The position numbers and the translations under genes are program-made. The notes beneath the pieces were generated by a model. The model ran no database searches. It saw only the letters and a list, made by a program, of their open reading frames with translations, and was not told the origin of the DNA. A DNA stretch of 64,000 bases from Symbiodinium natans. Taxonomy: Eukaryota > Sar > Dinophyceae > Suessiales > Symbiodiniaceae. The DNA lies in NCBI GenBank assembly GCA_905221605.1, contig CAJNDS010000480.1:830939-894938 (forward strand), given 5' to 3'. Below, piece by piece: positions 21,780 to 33,895 of the stretch (position 1 is its first letter; each line of letters opens with the position of its first letter).

Positions 21780-24700
21780 TAGTCATCGGCTCAGTCTCTC
21801 GCCCCTCACGCAAGTGTTTGAAGCGCCCTGCCAGGAAGGCAAACAAGAGTGAGCTTGAAAAGCTGAGCTGGGTGTCTCCCTCCGTGTCTCACACGACAGT
21901 TGCTCCGAAGCATGCAGCGTTACAAACCGGATGTCCTGCCTTCCTTGAATGCTTAGTCGGCCGGCTTGATAGGATGGTGTGAACGGAACATACCGAAGTG
22001 GCCTATGATTGGCACGTTGCGGTGCTCCCTTGCAATGCCTTTCTCGCACCTTTTGTTCTCGGCTTCAGCTATGGCACAGTGGGGTGCCTGAGGGTGCGCC
22101 CATTCAGGCGCGCCTTGAGGTGCTGTTGAGGTGCCGCTGTGGCACCTCCAGGCACTGAACTCATGGGCTGCGCCACGCTTGCCTGCGTTTCGTTGAGCAC
22201 AGTCCTGTTCTCTGTTCAGAGTTTTTGTTGATTGAAGCTTCTGCTTTCAGCCAGGCTAGCAGTAGCTCTTGGCACGAGCCAAAGATCGTACAGAGCCCCA
22301 CAGCGAGGACCCCAGTTGTTACATGCTGTCGCTGAGAGGCAAGACAGACAATGCTGTCATAAAGGGGGGGGGAAGTAAGGTGGGCGGCTTGTTCGGTGGG
22401 GGCCGGGAGACATGGAGACAGAAAATGACAGTGATGCCTGACATGCCAAATATTCTTAGTGTGTGCTCGACGTTTCTAAATATTGATTTTCGGTGGGGGA
22501 AAAGGGGCAAAGGGGGGTTGCGAAAAGGGTTCCGGGGCAGGTCGTTGAGTTCTTGTTATTCTGGCCGACGCAAAAGCTTGGCATGGGTTGGGGGTGGGAG
22601 AGCATTGTCCGGTTTCCTGGACGGGGATTGGGTAAGGGGGTGAACCCAAGCTGGGGGGGCTTGTCCGGTTTGCGGGGAGTTCGGGCAAAGGGTTAGGTGC
22701 TGTACTGTGCTGTAGATGACATGCCCAGGTCCACATGCCCACCTTGCTGACAGACCGGAGTGCCATGCAGCTTGGGCTTGACCTTCATTTCCCAGTCTGA
22801 GCTTCATCTTGACAGCACTGAAGCTGCGATGGTACCCTGTGATGATGTGGTGCTGCAGGTGGCCTGAGGATCCTGTTGAAGTGGTCGAGATCTTATTCCC
22901 TGAAGAAGGAGCTGCTGCAAAATGCAGATGAGCAGTTCTCCACACTACGAGGCATCCGTTTTCTCAGTCTCTTCTATGCCGCAGGCTCAGCTTGTACACA
23001 TGCTCGGGGGGCCCAAAGCTTTCGAAGCTTCTCCAATCACTTTCGCCCAAGGCCGACAAGTGTTTCTGTCCCAACGGCCTCGGTCTGTCGAACAACGAGC
23101 TGGGTTCTGTCCACCACCAGCCCCACCGTGGATAAGGTGCGACGTGGAGTGAAGCACACCTGTTGTGTACAGGGTCAATCGGGCATCACTCTTCTCACTT
23201 TCTTCCTGTCGCTTTCGCAGTTTGTTGCGTCTGACCTAGCTATGTCAGTACACTGACGAGCGAGGAGAGCTTCTGCAACCATGAAGTGGTGTCCATGGTC
23301 GGAGAGGCACAGCCTCTTGCAGTGAGAGGTTGTTTCCTTAGCTGTCGCTTTGCTGTCGCTTCACGAAAGGCATGCAGTTCGTCAGCGGAGGCACAGAGCC
23401 ATGCAGGAGGCAGAGATGCTTCAGAACTAGAAGAAGTATTGGGCTTTGGGAAGAGTGGAAACTCACAAAATCGCGAGGAGACTGCTTCTGAGCCGAGAAT
23501 CGCTTGGCAGGCTATAAGCCTTAGTGGCCCTAGCGGTTAAGCTTTTCGGCAGAGTTCACCGCAGCTCTTCGCATTCAAAGAGGCGCAGGCAGCATAGTCT
23601 TGTCATTTATCAGAGCGAGCGGGTGTGCTCTTGCTATTTCCGAGTCTAATTTTCTCCGCAGCGGTGTAGACATGACAGAAGTCAGCGACTTTTCCACCAC
23701 CGAACCGGCGCTGACCATTCCCACAATGTTGGTGGGATATGGTCAGCGATGTGATAGGCTTCTTCTCAGGTATGCTTTGCTAAGCAAGCATCATCCAGAA
23801 CTTATTGAGCTTTGGGGCAGGATGTGCAGAGCGCTCATGCACCATCTGACCGAGCAGGGTCAGTAGACATCGACATGCTGAGGCAGGCGACCAGCGTTAA
23901 ATCGTGGAGACAGGGTTTGTCCCAGTCAGATGTCTTTCCATGGATGGGGTAAGGCAACCACCTACTTGCACCTTGCAGGCCCGCCAACTACATTTACGAC
24001 TTGCGTAGCTCCTTACAGGGCTCAGTGGCAACAGCTTGGGAAACTTGCTCACCAAAATCCCTCAGCAAAGACCAGGGAAGCCAGTCCTAGAACCCAATGA
24101 AGGCCAAGAGAGAACCGCCAAGAGCCACCAGTGGGCCACCAGAGACTCAAGAACTTGGCTGGCAAAGAGAGTTTCGATTCTGACATCAATAGGCCAAGGA
24201 AAGTTCCCAACCTCCAAGCGACTCCAGCAGTCCACCACACGATCTCCGCTACCTCAGGGCGCAGAGCGTGCAAGGGACATACTCCATTTGCAACTTTTCC
24301 TGCCAGAGAAGTAGGTTCTCGACGAGCCAAGCGAGACAGTGAGGAGGAATGACGCTGCAAAGAACTGCCACTGCGAGGCGGGGTGTTTGCACGCCCTCCC
24401 ATCAAGGCTACAGCCTGAGATATTCGAAATATTATTGGAAGATGTGCTTCAACCAGCAAGAGCCAGGGCCAACCTCGGTCAATCCAGCAAGATGTGGCCT
24501 TTATCGGGCTTGAGCGGTAGCCGTGCCCGGAACTTCAAACGTACTCGTATATGAACACACATGTGTAAATCAGCTTCGCAGCGGCTACCATTTTTCCTGT
24601 GTGTGTGTCATCTCTCTGAGTCTCTTGTTTTGTAGCAGCCGATGTGATGCTCAAAGTCGCAAAACATAAACAGTTCAGCATCATCATGGTCAACCGCACT

Positions 24701-25120
24701 CGCCGTTTTCTTGCAGCTAAGTGTCAGAGCGGAGAATGCTGAGCATGACAGTCACGGCAATTCATACACATGCTCCGAGAAGCAGCTGGCAAGGTGCAGT
24801 AGGCTCCGGAGGACAAACAATGCTGGGCTTCATTGATGCACAACCGCACTCACCCCATTCACCCAGCTTCAGCTACCCAAGGGCATCAAGCTGGCCCGAG
24901 CGGGCCCGAGGGGTCAAACATGGCGGTGGAAACGGTCCTTGGGTCATGACCTCCATCGAGTTTCGCCCCGTCTGCAGCTTCTCCTCTCCGCTTTCCACGC
25001 AGCGGTCGAGGCCACAAACACATCAATTTTACCGGACTGCTCAGATACCTTTGGTTTTGTGTCATGTCTTGCCCAGTCCAGTACTGCTTCAGGCGGTCTG
25101 CACCAGGAGCCACCGCCAGC
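21780..25120. other. Intergenic/intron stretch, weak ORFs only
   Basis: A G-rich patch lies at 22365-22700 (GGGGGGGGAAGT, GGGGGCCGG words). ORFs at 22876-23256, 23600-23866, 24131-24352 and 24721-25170 (+) are open, but I cannot assign a domain. Some may be 5' exons of the WD40 gene that starts to be recognisable at 25124. Confidence 0.35.
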
Positions 25121-25123
25121 TGC

Positions 25124-26425
25124 TGCTTGATCGTTGCTCAGAGAGGCTTGCTTTTCGCTGGCCTCAGTGATGGAAAGATCTTGGCTTGGGAGATCGACCG
25201 CTGCTTGGCATGAATTCGTGGGGATTCCTTCAATTTTATACAGCGTTGCCCAGCGCTCTTCTTTTGGCTTGGGGTCCTATGTTCGCTTTGCGTGGAGGTA
25301 CTGGCAGGGTACTTGTGCGTACGGTGGTAGGATTCTCTGGTCCAAGTCCGCTGCTATGGGTACTTCCTGTCTCAAGGATTCACCAGCGCTCTGGTCAGTT
25401 TGACGGCCGTGCGCTGTAGGTGTGCAAGGAAGGCATGCTTTTGTGCCAGTATGAGCCATCGAAACCTCTGTTGCAGAATTTTTATATTTTGTTTTTGAGT
25501 TTTTGAAATTGTTCGTTGTTATCTGCTATAGAAGGTCTGGTTGTTTATTTGTATTGTGTTTTGTGCAGTTGATGTTTATTGGTCAAAAAACTTATTGGGT
25601 TCTTAGCCAAAAGCCAAAAACAATGAAATCAAACGCACCGCTTTCAAGGCAATTAAAGTATTGCCGGTTTACCCAAAGCAATTGCGTAAATTTCACCTGT
25701 GATGCAGTATCTCCGGCTTTAATTATCATGAAAATGGCACAGGATCAGGGGTTAGGGTTTTGCTGACGCGTCTCCGCGCTGGGGTAGTTTGAGCGCCGAC
25801 TCGCCAAGCTGCCAAGCTTTCTGGCCAGATAGGCGGTCTTCTTGCAGAAGTCCACAGCCGCTTCCTCACGGGGTTCGTCACACCACATGCCTTGCATGTG
25901 CCCCTCTCAGGAAATTGTGCTGACCGCAGGGCCAAAGAGAGCAAAGCTCGAGTCCTGGAAGAGCACAAGGGAGATGTGCGGTCATTGATCTTTGTTGAGA
26001 GTCTATGCCAGGCAGGGTCCGTGTTGTGAAGCCGCTGTCATCCGTCTTCAATCTGTTTCCTTTGTCTTGCTTGTTGTGTAAAGGGAGTGATGATTTCGGG
26101 GGCGGCAGACGCTTGGAAGCAAGTGGGTAAAGTGCAATCAGCTTGGTTCACGCCGCAATTCCGTGCGCTGTGAGGATCGGTGCATCAAGATGCATCTTGG
26201 CGGGTTCTAACGGCTACCAGGGTTTTTACGCCAAAGTGGTGTGTGACACGAGGTGGGACCTCTCTGATCCCAGGACAGGTATCCAGTGTGTGTGAGGCTC
26301 AGAGCCCTCGAGCCATGTGACATGGCACCGATGGCAACTTTCACACATCATCATTGCAGTCTGCCTTTGTCCTTGCAGGTACAGAGTCTGTATGGACATG
26401 GGGGTACCGTCATCGCACTCGAGCA
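25124..26425 (+). CDS. Gene B (WD40 protein) exon cluster 1
   Basis: About 25124-25206 reads QRGLLFAGLSDGKILAWEID, a complete WD40 strand set (GLSDGKILAW in place of the D-x-x-x-x-x-W-D ending). About 26174-26220 reads CILAGSNGYQ. About 26237-26278 reads RWDLSDPRT. 26379 to about 26425, after CTTGCAG, reads VQSLYGHGGTVIALE, the GH element of the next blade. The order blade end, WD, GH is as expected for consecutive beta-propeller blades. The 25.2-26.17 kb interval shows no clear exon and is AT-rich at 25475-25760. Start of the gene not found. Confidence 0.65.
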
Positions 26426-27250
26426 TGGATCAGACCTGCTTCTCAGGCAAGGCAATGTGGAGTCTGTTTGAGGTTATCAGCAATTTCAGCAGCTGTCTTG
26501 AATTTGCAGCTCCTCCACGGATGGGCTTCTCTTTGTTTGGCGCGATGCGCCGGGGGCCATGGCTTTGAGATGAGAGCTCAGCCACAAAACCCCTCCCAAA
26601 AAGCCCGTTCTGCGACCAAAGCCCAGGAGCCCCGCTCGGCTCCTTCGCTTTCCAGCCTACGCGGTCCGCCAGCGGCTGGAGCCGCATGCCGGGACCAGGG
26701 CCAAGGACCTCCAAAAAAAGCCCCGCACAAAACCGGAGGAAGCACCGTAGTTACAGAGAGACAATGTAACGCACACATCGCATGTTGACGCACGACGTTG
26801 GCATTCCTGCATGCAGGAGACCTGGTTCCTGTCACTGGTCCGCGCTTCCAGAAGCTTCCAAGAAGGGCAGAGTTTCTTGAGAGTTGTCCTCTTGAGGCTC
26901 GAAGTTTAAGGAAGGGAACGTAAGCCGAACTCTAGTTGAAGCGCAATGCGTTCTGGGTCTCACGGCTGTGAATTGCATGCGGCCTGGACGCAGCAGACAG
27001 CCTAGGAGGGCAAATAGGTCCTGCCGACGTATGCGGGCGTGTGAGCACGGCACGTGCTTTTTCAAGGTCGCTGTCCATGCGGGAAGGCGAGGCTCCCACC
27101 CTCTTTGCTGGAGCTGCCTGGCCAAAGAGAGGTCTCCGCCTCCGTCTCTTCTGTCTTTCTTCTCTTCTTCCGTCTTAGGCCTTAGGCCGCCGTTTTCACG
27201 TCGCAACGACGTGTGCAGCACCAGAAGTTTTGGCCCGAGAAAGCTCTCAG

Positions 27251-28206
27251 GATTCCGAAGGATATGTTCACATCTTCAAGCTGGACCTTACACAGGACTC
27301 GGCGAAGCCCTGGCTTCGATCCTGAAGCACCCAGCCAACTGCACCCATGTTTCTTCTTCTGAGTCTCTGTCTGCTAAATGATCCTCGAGAATGCGACCTG
27401 CAGCAGCAGGTTGCAGTAGGGGCATGAACCGCGCTTCCTCCACAAGTTTTCCATATGCAACAAGATTGAGAATTCTGAGCACCGACTTCTAGTTTGCACA
27501 AGAACTGCAAGGGATGCCGGCGTAGCCCCTACTGTAGCGCCACGAACGATAAAACGATAAACCTACAGCTGAAGAGAGAGAAAGCCAGAAGCAGGTGGGC
27601 CAGTTACACTGCTCCAGCTGTGAGAACGTATGGGTATAAAAAGAGCTCAGCTTTCTGGTGAGGACAAAGCGAGCGAGCAGCTCTTCCTGGCGGTCTGGAA
27701 AGTAGCAGGGCAGGAAACTGGTTCACAGTGGCAAAAAGCAGCAGTGTGTGAGGCAACTTGTCATTCCCAGCTTGGCTAAGGCAAAGGTCCATGACCTTGG
27801 AGTTTCGAAGATCATGGCCGTGCCCATGGAGTCGTTCCTTTTCACTTTGTCCTATGACCAGCCGCGGCCCCGGGGAACACAAGGGCCTCAAGAGACATCT
27901 CGTGGTCAAAGCGGTTCGCTTCAAGTTGCAGAACTTTGCGCAAACTTAGCCGTGCTGAGGAAGTTGAAGGCCATGGACAGCGTCACGGGGCAAGTTCTTT
28001 TTGAAGAATTGAATCAGTGCAACGTTATCTTTCACAGCTTGGCTTGGGATTCCGCCAGCCAAGATGTGGCTTGCCTAAGAAGAATGGACTCTCCTTGGGA
28101 AGTTGCACATCTTGCACGCGCTTTGCACATGGGAGTTTGAGATTGAGCTGAGGTGATTGTGTGCGACAGCAAGGGCAACCTGGGCTTCTACAACCTCATT
28201 CAGGAG
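27251..28206 (+). CDS. Gene B (WD40 protein) exon cluster 2
   Basis: 27251 to about 27320, after TCTCAG, reads DSEGYVHIFKLDLTQDSAKP. 27787 to about 27860 reads VHDLGVSKIMAVPMESFLFT followed by LSYDQ. About 27970-28065 reads DSVTGQVLFEELNQCNVIFH followed by SLAWDSASQDV. 28153-28206, after GCTGAG, reads VIVCDSKGNLGFYNLIQE. Each is a typical outer-strand/turn/inner-strand piece of a WD40 blade. The DxEGYVHxF and V(C/V)DxxGxLxxxN patterns resemble large ciliary-type WD proteins such as WDR49/WDR64/EFCAB8; that subfamily suggestion rests on memory and is weak. Confidence 0.65.
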
Positions 28207-28209
28207 GGG

Positions 28210-29860
28210 AGACCAATGAGAAAAGCCAATAACAATGGGAGAGGCAAAGGGGAGAAACAAGACAGGGAGCGGACTTGAGGCATAGGGGATTGGACTGGTT
28301 TGATGCGCAATGGACGTTTCGTGCACAAAAACAATGTCCGCGAATCTGAGGCAGGGGGTTGCAAGACGAGAAGCAGTGCAACAAAACAAGTCGTCGGTGT
28401 GAGCTTGGCGGGCGGTCTGAAGCCAGAAGCCCAGGCCACAGCCTAGAAATAATGCTCTTGAATCGTCAAGGTCACGCGCGGTTTCACCTCTGTCGTCTTC
28501 AGGCTGCGGTCTTGGCCGGTCCGTGTCCTCCAAACGGTTGAGAGGCCGCAGATCTCCTTCCCCTGCGGAGGATGAGACTGAAGGACCGCCCGAACCGAGG
28601 CCTCTCCCTTGAACCCGGAAAAGCTTCTTCGTGCCGCACTGCGTCTTCCTCTGCGCAACTCCTCCACACAATCCTGTGCTCCCGGTTTGTCGCTCCCGGC
28701 AGCACCGTTCTCGTTTTGTCTGCCACCTCTTGGCCAGGTTACAACGCACACTTAGTTGCATGCTGGTTGAGTCCATTTGGGAGTGTCATAGAAAAGTGGT
28801 ACTGTGTCCTTTTTGGGGGTCCCTTCAAGGGGATTCTCTTCCATTTGGGGTAGAAACAAGGTACCCTTATTTTCGGAAACCCCCTTTTGGTAACAATCAG
28901 CTAGACCTTATTTGGGGCTCGCGTGGCGCCCCATGAAGCTTCTGACACTCTGCCAAAAAGATCAATACGGATGGCTGCGTTTGCGCACCTCCAAGACCTT
29001 CTGGGTCAAGATGTGGTGGGACCTTTCTTAGCTGAACCTGCAAGCACACACGTGAACAAGCTGAGACCAAAAGCTAGGTCAATTAACCTTCTCTGCAGGC
29101 CAGCGAGAAGACCAGCTTTATTTGGTCCTACTTTGGGGGGCTAGCTTCACCTAACGAATGCCAAAGAATCATGTCCTTTGAGCGTCTCTGTTGAGGAACC
29201 TTCTCAGGCGACATGTCTCCCCACTGTAGCTCGGCCGTCTCCACCAGCTTCAAGTTGAGTATTTCCGAAAGTTGGGGCTTGTGTCGTCTGAGGGTTGCGG
29301 CAAAGACGGACACGGTTTCCTGTACGATTTTTTTGCCTTCCGTGTAGAATCAGGTGTGCTTCCGAACGTGACAGCGAAGCTGCACTCAACTGCACTTAAT
29401 GCAACACTGTGCCTATGTCCGCCAAGCATGCCGTTTGCGGGCATGGAGGAATCGTGGGTTACCTGGAAGAATGTGACCGACGAGTCCATCATTGACATCC
29501 ATCTTTTGCCTGCCATCTCCCGACTAGTTCTGCTGACGCCCCACTCCATTCAGGCCTCGCTCGTTTGACATGTCGCTGTTGGCCCCACAGATTTCTTGCT
29601 GCATGAGGTGCTTGATGTCGTGCGAGGTGTCAAGTTTCAGGAGATCAAGGACACAACACGAACCAACACGAAAGATCAACACGAAAGATCCTTCGACACG
29701 AGAGATGCTGCAAAGAACTTTTTGCTCCCGTCGACTCCATCCTTCAGAGGAGCACACAGCGCCAATTGTGGCCATAGCATCCCGACCTACGAGCCAGGGC
29801 GGTGTTCTGTACACAGCCACTTGACAAAAGAATACAAAAGAAACCCAGGCAGCTGGGATG
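28210..29860. other. Gap inside gene B, weak ORFs
   Basis: ORFs at 28572-28853, 28923-29144 and 29272-29568 (+) are open, the last reading GCGKDGHGFLYDFFAFRVES. They could be exons, but carry no WD40 hallmark that I can identify. Confidence 0.35.
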
Positions 29861-29867
29861 CCTGTGC

Positions 29868-30486
29868 AGACCGCGACCTGTCAGGCATCTATGGACAACA
29901 CCATCCGGATGTGGGATTCAGTGACCTGCCTTGTCTAGTCTGATGATGTCTGATGTGCTTGATGACGGTATGCACAGCCTTCTGGGCATTTTGCGCCTTG
30001 ATTGCGGTGCCGGTGCTTGGCCATGGACACGTGAGGACACCCTGGAGTGCATCAAGTGCCTCAAGGATGGGTTCGATTCTGGTTCGATGTCTTTCTTTGT
30101 CGCCGTGTTTCTCCTTTGGCAAACCCTTTCGGAGGAGCGGAAGCAGGAGATCACTGCCATGGTGTATGTACCCCGTGCAAATGTCGTGATCACTGGCCAC
30201 GAGAATTCTGACTTGAAGATGTGGTCCCTGGATAGCTTCTTGGTAGACATGGTGGCCTTCCCCTGCTTTTGTGCAGCTTGTTATGTTTCCAAGGCCATCA
30301 GGAAGCTTGCCTGAGAACGGTCACCGGGCAACCAGCGCACCGGCGCAGAGATTTGAGCAATTGCGGGCCTGTTGGATCTCGTGGGAGCTTGGGCCACATT
30401 CCATCAGGATTGCTGGATTGCTGGTTCGTGGCAGAATTGCAGAGGTGCACGAGAACACCATCAGTGCCTTGATTCTCGTCAATGTC
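29868..30486 (+). CDS. Gene B (WD40 protein) exon cluster 3
   Basis: About 29868-29930 reads [14 protein letters not shown], a textbook WD40 blade end. About 30135-30240 reads [20 protein letters not shown] followed by [11 protein letters not shown], almost a whole blade. About 30446-30486 reads [12 protein letters not shown], the GH-like start of the next blade. Intervening DNA includes stops, so introns are required. The pieces are collinear on +. Confidence 0.75.
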
Positions 30487-30540
30487 CAAGCCGAGTCTGC
30501 TCACGACGATCCGACCGGAACAGGCTTCGTGCATCTTCGT

Positions 30541-30550
30541 GCCGGAGGGA

Positions 30551-30586
<36 letters not shown>
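30541..30586 (+). repeat. (GA)n microsatellite
   Basis: GGGAGAGGGAGAGAGAGAGA-type run of about 45 bases between two WD40 exons, so intronic. Confidence 0.95.
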
Positions 30587-30587
<1 letters not shown>

Positions 30588-30734
30588 TGGGTTGACTTAC
30601 AGGAGCAGCGGAAGGGATTGGCGGGCCAATAGGATGTCTGGCAGTGCGGAGGGAAGGTTGACTTGCGGAAGTTGCAGGAGGGCCGAGGTCCGGGGATGGG
30701 GGAGGGGTTGAGGGGCAGTCTGATGCAGATTCCG

Positions 30735-31349
30735 GTGAGCGTCAAGAGAGGCTTCGAGCTCGTGGTGGCCGGCTCCTACGATCGGCAGCTTTCGTTCTGG
30801 CGGGTGACGCTGACCAGCGATGGTGCCCTTCATGTATGAATGATGCATCGGTATTTTTGCATTCTTCTCTTGCAGTTTAGCCGAGTTGAATGGCCCCGCA
30901 ACGAACTAGGCACGGCCATGGCGAAGTTTGAGCGTGTGTTCCTGGCGCACCAGGAGCTTTGAATTCTCCGCTGGCACAGTCTGTGTCATGTTGGTAGACG
31001 ACTGCTGTTTGATGTTCATGCTACATGTTGATTCGAAGAGCATATTGGTTGCAGGATGCCACAGATGAAATCCTTGCTTTGGGACACAGCCCTTTTGGCT
31101 CCATTTTCTCTGGGGGCAATGAGGGCATCATTAGGATGCTCGGCTGCAACGTTGTCGAGATGCAGAAAGCTAATTCCTTCCATGACATTAAAAAAGTCCG
31201 TGTGACATTGAGGCAGTGGACCATCTGGGGTGGCAAGGCATCTGAGGCTTCGCGGGTCTTCTTGTAGGAAGCCCAATTTGTTCACTTGTGTCCACTGATG
31301 TCCTCCGGGTTCAGGCCGATCTGGTCGGACATGAGGACGATGGTGCATC
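30735..31349 (+). CDS. Gene B (WD40 protein) exon cluster 4
   Basis: About 30735-30835 reads KRGFELVVAGSYDRQLSFWR followed by VTLTSDGALHV: the VAGSYDRQLSFW element is a clear blade end. About 30878-30960 reads FSRVEWPRNELGTAMAKFER and may be a loop or insert. 31055 to about 31138, after TTGCAG, reads DATDEILALGHSPFGSIFSG followed by GNEGIIRM. About 31305-31349 reads VQADLVGHEDDGAS, the next GH element. Confidence 0.7.
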
Positions 31350-32050
31350 ACATGTGTTCCCAAGATGTGGCTACATGCAGTGTGCTCATGGCTCACTGGT
31401 TGTTCAGGATTTGAGGTTTTTTTTTAGGGTTTACAGCTTTCACAGCTTTAGGGGTTTTGGGATTCTTAGGGTTCCAACATTTTTGAAAGCTTTATAGGCT
31501 TGTCAGGGGTTTTGCACGCCACTCAGGGATGTCAGAGCTCAGAGTATTCCTTGCGTTTCTTGCATGTTTTTTGGGCCTTCCTTGGTTGTTAGGCCGCCGT
31601 GTCAGTGCGCGAATTGTCCACGCGCGAATTTGCATTCTCACTGCGGGAATGGCGCACATGAACCTTCGCAGCCCGTGTGCGCGAATCCCCGTTGTGTTAA
31701 GTCCGCAGGACGCCGTGACATCGTTTGCGACAGATGGTTATTTCCTGTTTTCAGGCCTCCGCAGATCGGGCACATGCAAGTCACTGCATTCACTGCTCTA
31801 GAGCACAAAGCGCAGGTTCAGCAGACTGCAGTGTTCGCATATGGGAGTGCACCCACGGGCGCCAGATGAAGGAGCCGACGGAGTGTGAAGATGTGTGAAG
31901 CAGAGTGTATTCGGTCAAGAAATGTCAAGAGTCACTAGATGAACAGATGTGAACCGTGCGCGGCAGATCGTTCGACTTCATGATGTCCCAGTGCAGGCGT
32001 GGGTTTGCATGCGAAAAAGTGTTTCTATCTTTCACACTTGTTTTGCTTGT
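31350..32050. other. Probable gene B intron
   Basis: ORFs at 31529-31801 and 31564-31869 overlap in different frames and show no WD40 features. Confidence 0.4.
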
Positions 32051-32054
32051 TGAA

Positions 32055-33050
32055 GGCTCTTGTAGTGATTCCTGATACCGGCATCATCGCTTCGCTGGTG
32101 TCCCAGGGTGTATGGGTTCATTGATTCCAGCGAGTGCTCTGAGTGTGCAAACCTCAAGAGGTGTGGGGGCGACGGCCGATTGGTCTTCTGGGATTCACAG
32201 CTCGGAAGTGTTGAGGCACCGGCACAGACTCGTGAATAGTCTTGCTAAAATGTCCTGCTCTCTGCGAGACAAAGCTTCTTCGCACCTACGAGCAGCCGGA
32301 AGAGTTCAGAACTTTGAGTTATGTTAACTTGCCAGCATCTCAGACTCACGCGTCTCATAGTTCCCAAGCTATCATGAACTATCTTGCCTTCTCTGGATTG
32401 ATTTCGGAAGCTTTCAAGACGAGGAACAACTCCCTCCTAGTCGGTTGCGAGTCGGAGCCTCGGATGTGGAATCTTCGAGTCTTCGACGAATGTGTACCTT
32501 TGTTAAATGCTTTTTTTCGATGTGCGCGTGGGCAAGCGTGGCGGGACAGATGTGTTTAAATCTCTCGTAACATGACTCACCGCGACCTCGGGCGATGTGC
32601 AGCGCGGCTTTGTTTTGGTTGCGTGTAGCTGTTGGCAGGTCCGGGAAGATCATTGCTTTTCCTCTGCCAGCGGGATTGCTTGACAAGGAGCCCAAGGAAC
32701 CCGAGGTGTTCGGGGGACATCGGGGGACTGCCTTTCGGGATCCTCAGCGTTTCGTTTCAGGCCGTCTGAGGCGAATTCAGGAAAGGACGTTGTGTTTCGT
32801 TCGGAACTCCGAGTATTCGAGTTCCATAGGGAGAGTGTGAGCTGAACCCTGGTTTCCTATGTTTCCTGCCCTCTTTATCACCTTTGTGAATCTTTCAGGA
32901 TCACGTGACGTAGGTGTTCTTTTACTGTGTGGTGAACGTTTTCGGTCCTCAGAGCTGACGGCTCTGGTATGATCGTTGGCAGGTGCTTAGTGGCATTCAG
33001 ACGCCGCCTTCCACCCCTGGTGGCGAGCCGCCTGCCCAGCTTCGACAAAG
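32055..33050 (+). CDS. Gene B (WD40 protein) exon cluster 5
   Basis: About 32055-32109 reads ALVVIPDTGIIASLVSQG. About 32159-32215 reads CGGDGRLVFWDSQLGS, a clear blade end. 32266-32328 reads ETKLLRTYEQPEEFRTLSYV. About 32402-32490 reads NNSLLVGCESEPRMWNLRVF, another blade end. 32639-32707 reads SGKIIAFPLPAGLLDKEPKE. 32983-33050, after TTGGCAG and before GTCCCA, reads VLSGIQTPPSTPGGEPPAQL and looks like a disordered tail. The WD40 signal stops here, so this may be near the C-terminus. Confidence 0.65.
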
Positions 33051-33820
33051 GTCCCATTGGCCCATTGACGCCCATATCGCCCATTGATCACGGAAAGTTG
33101 GCGCTTGAACTGTGCATTTGTGGCTCAAAGAACCTTCAGGAGGGTGTGCCGTGTCCTGAGTTGCACCATCCTATTCTCTTGCTCAAAGCGTTTGCAGCGC
33201 TCGCACCTGCAGAATGTTGGCTTCTCTGGCATCTCGTCACCACGATGTTCAATCCATTCACATATGAGTCTTTGTCCGGTGACACGTTGACTGTGCAGTG
33301 TGCAGCTGAGCATCATCTTTGTGATGTCATGGAGAGCAGTAGCTGCGCAAACCCGAAGCACTGGAAGAAATCGGAAGAGATGGGGAGTGTATGGGAGTGT
33401 ACTAAGAGAGTAATTTCGCAGGGTTTGCAACGTGCCACGGAAGCTAAGCAGAAGTTAGGCAACGCGAATTCGCAACGTGCGTTCGCAACGTGCGGTCCCA
33501 ACTTGTGTCCGCAACGTGCCTCTGTGTTCGCAATGTATGTTTGTCTGTCTGGCAGCCGACAATCTCAGGCACTGCTGGTGTACACCTTGGCTCTGAACCC
33601 CGTTCAGGCAACCGCATGTGAAGGACGGATCGCTGGGCTTGTTGGACACTCTATGACATTCATGTCACTGTGGGAAAGCTGCAGGAGAGACATGACCTGG
33701 GACAGCCCGATACCATCCCATGCCGTCAGGAAGCTTCGAGGGCTGCGACTTGGACGACGGCGAGATCTCGTTGCGCCAGCTTCGTGCCGTCAGGCTCAGT
33801 CTAGATTGCATGTGGAGCTG

Positions 33821-33858
<38 letters not shown>

Positions 33859-33895
33859 AACAGGGGGGACGAGTCCTGTTGGTGATGTCTTGCAG
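33051..33895. other. Region between genes B and C, with (TG)n tract
   Basis: One + frame (32969-33940) is long but crosses a (TG)n run, so its length is not strong evidence of coding. The overlapping frame near 33730 reads FEGCDLDDGEISLRQL, faintly EF-hand-like but with Cys1 and Leu3 instead of Asp, so I do not call it. The first exon(s) of gene C, with any signal peptide, should be here or upstream. Confidence 0.4.
33822..33857 (+). repeat. (TG)n microsatellite
   Basis: About 18 TG units followed by TCAACAG; probably the pyrimidine-poor end of an intron upstream of the gene C repeat exon. Confidence 0.95.

Noticed and set aside
33740-33800. EF-hand in FEGCDLDDGEISLRQL
   Set aside because: With Gly at loop position 6, positions 1 and 3 are Cys and Leu, so the Ca2+ ligands are missing. 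The frame is not clearly part of any exon.
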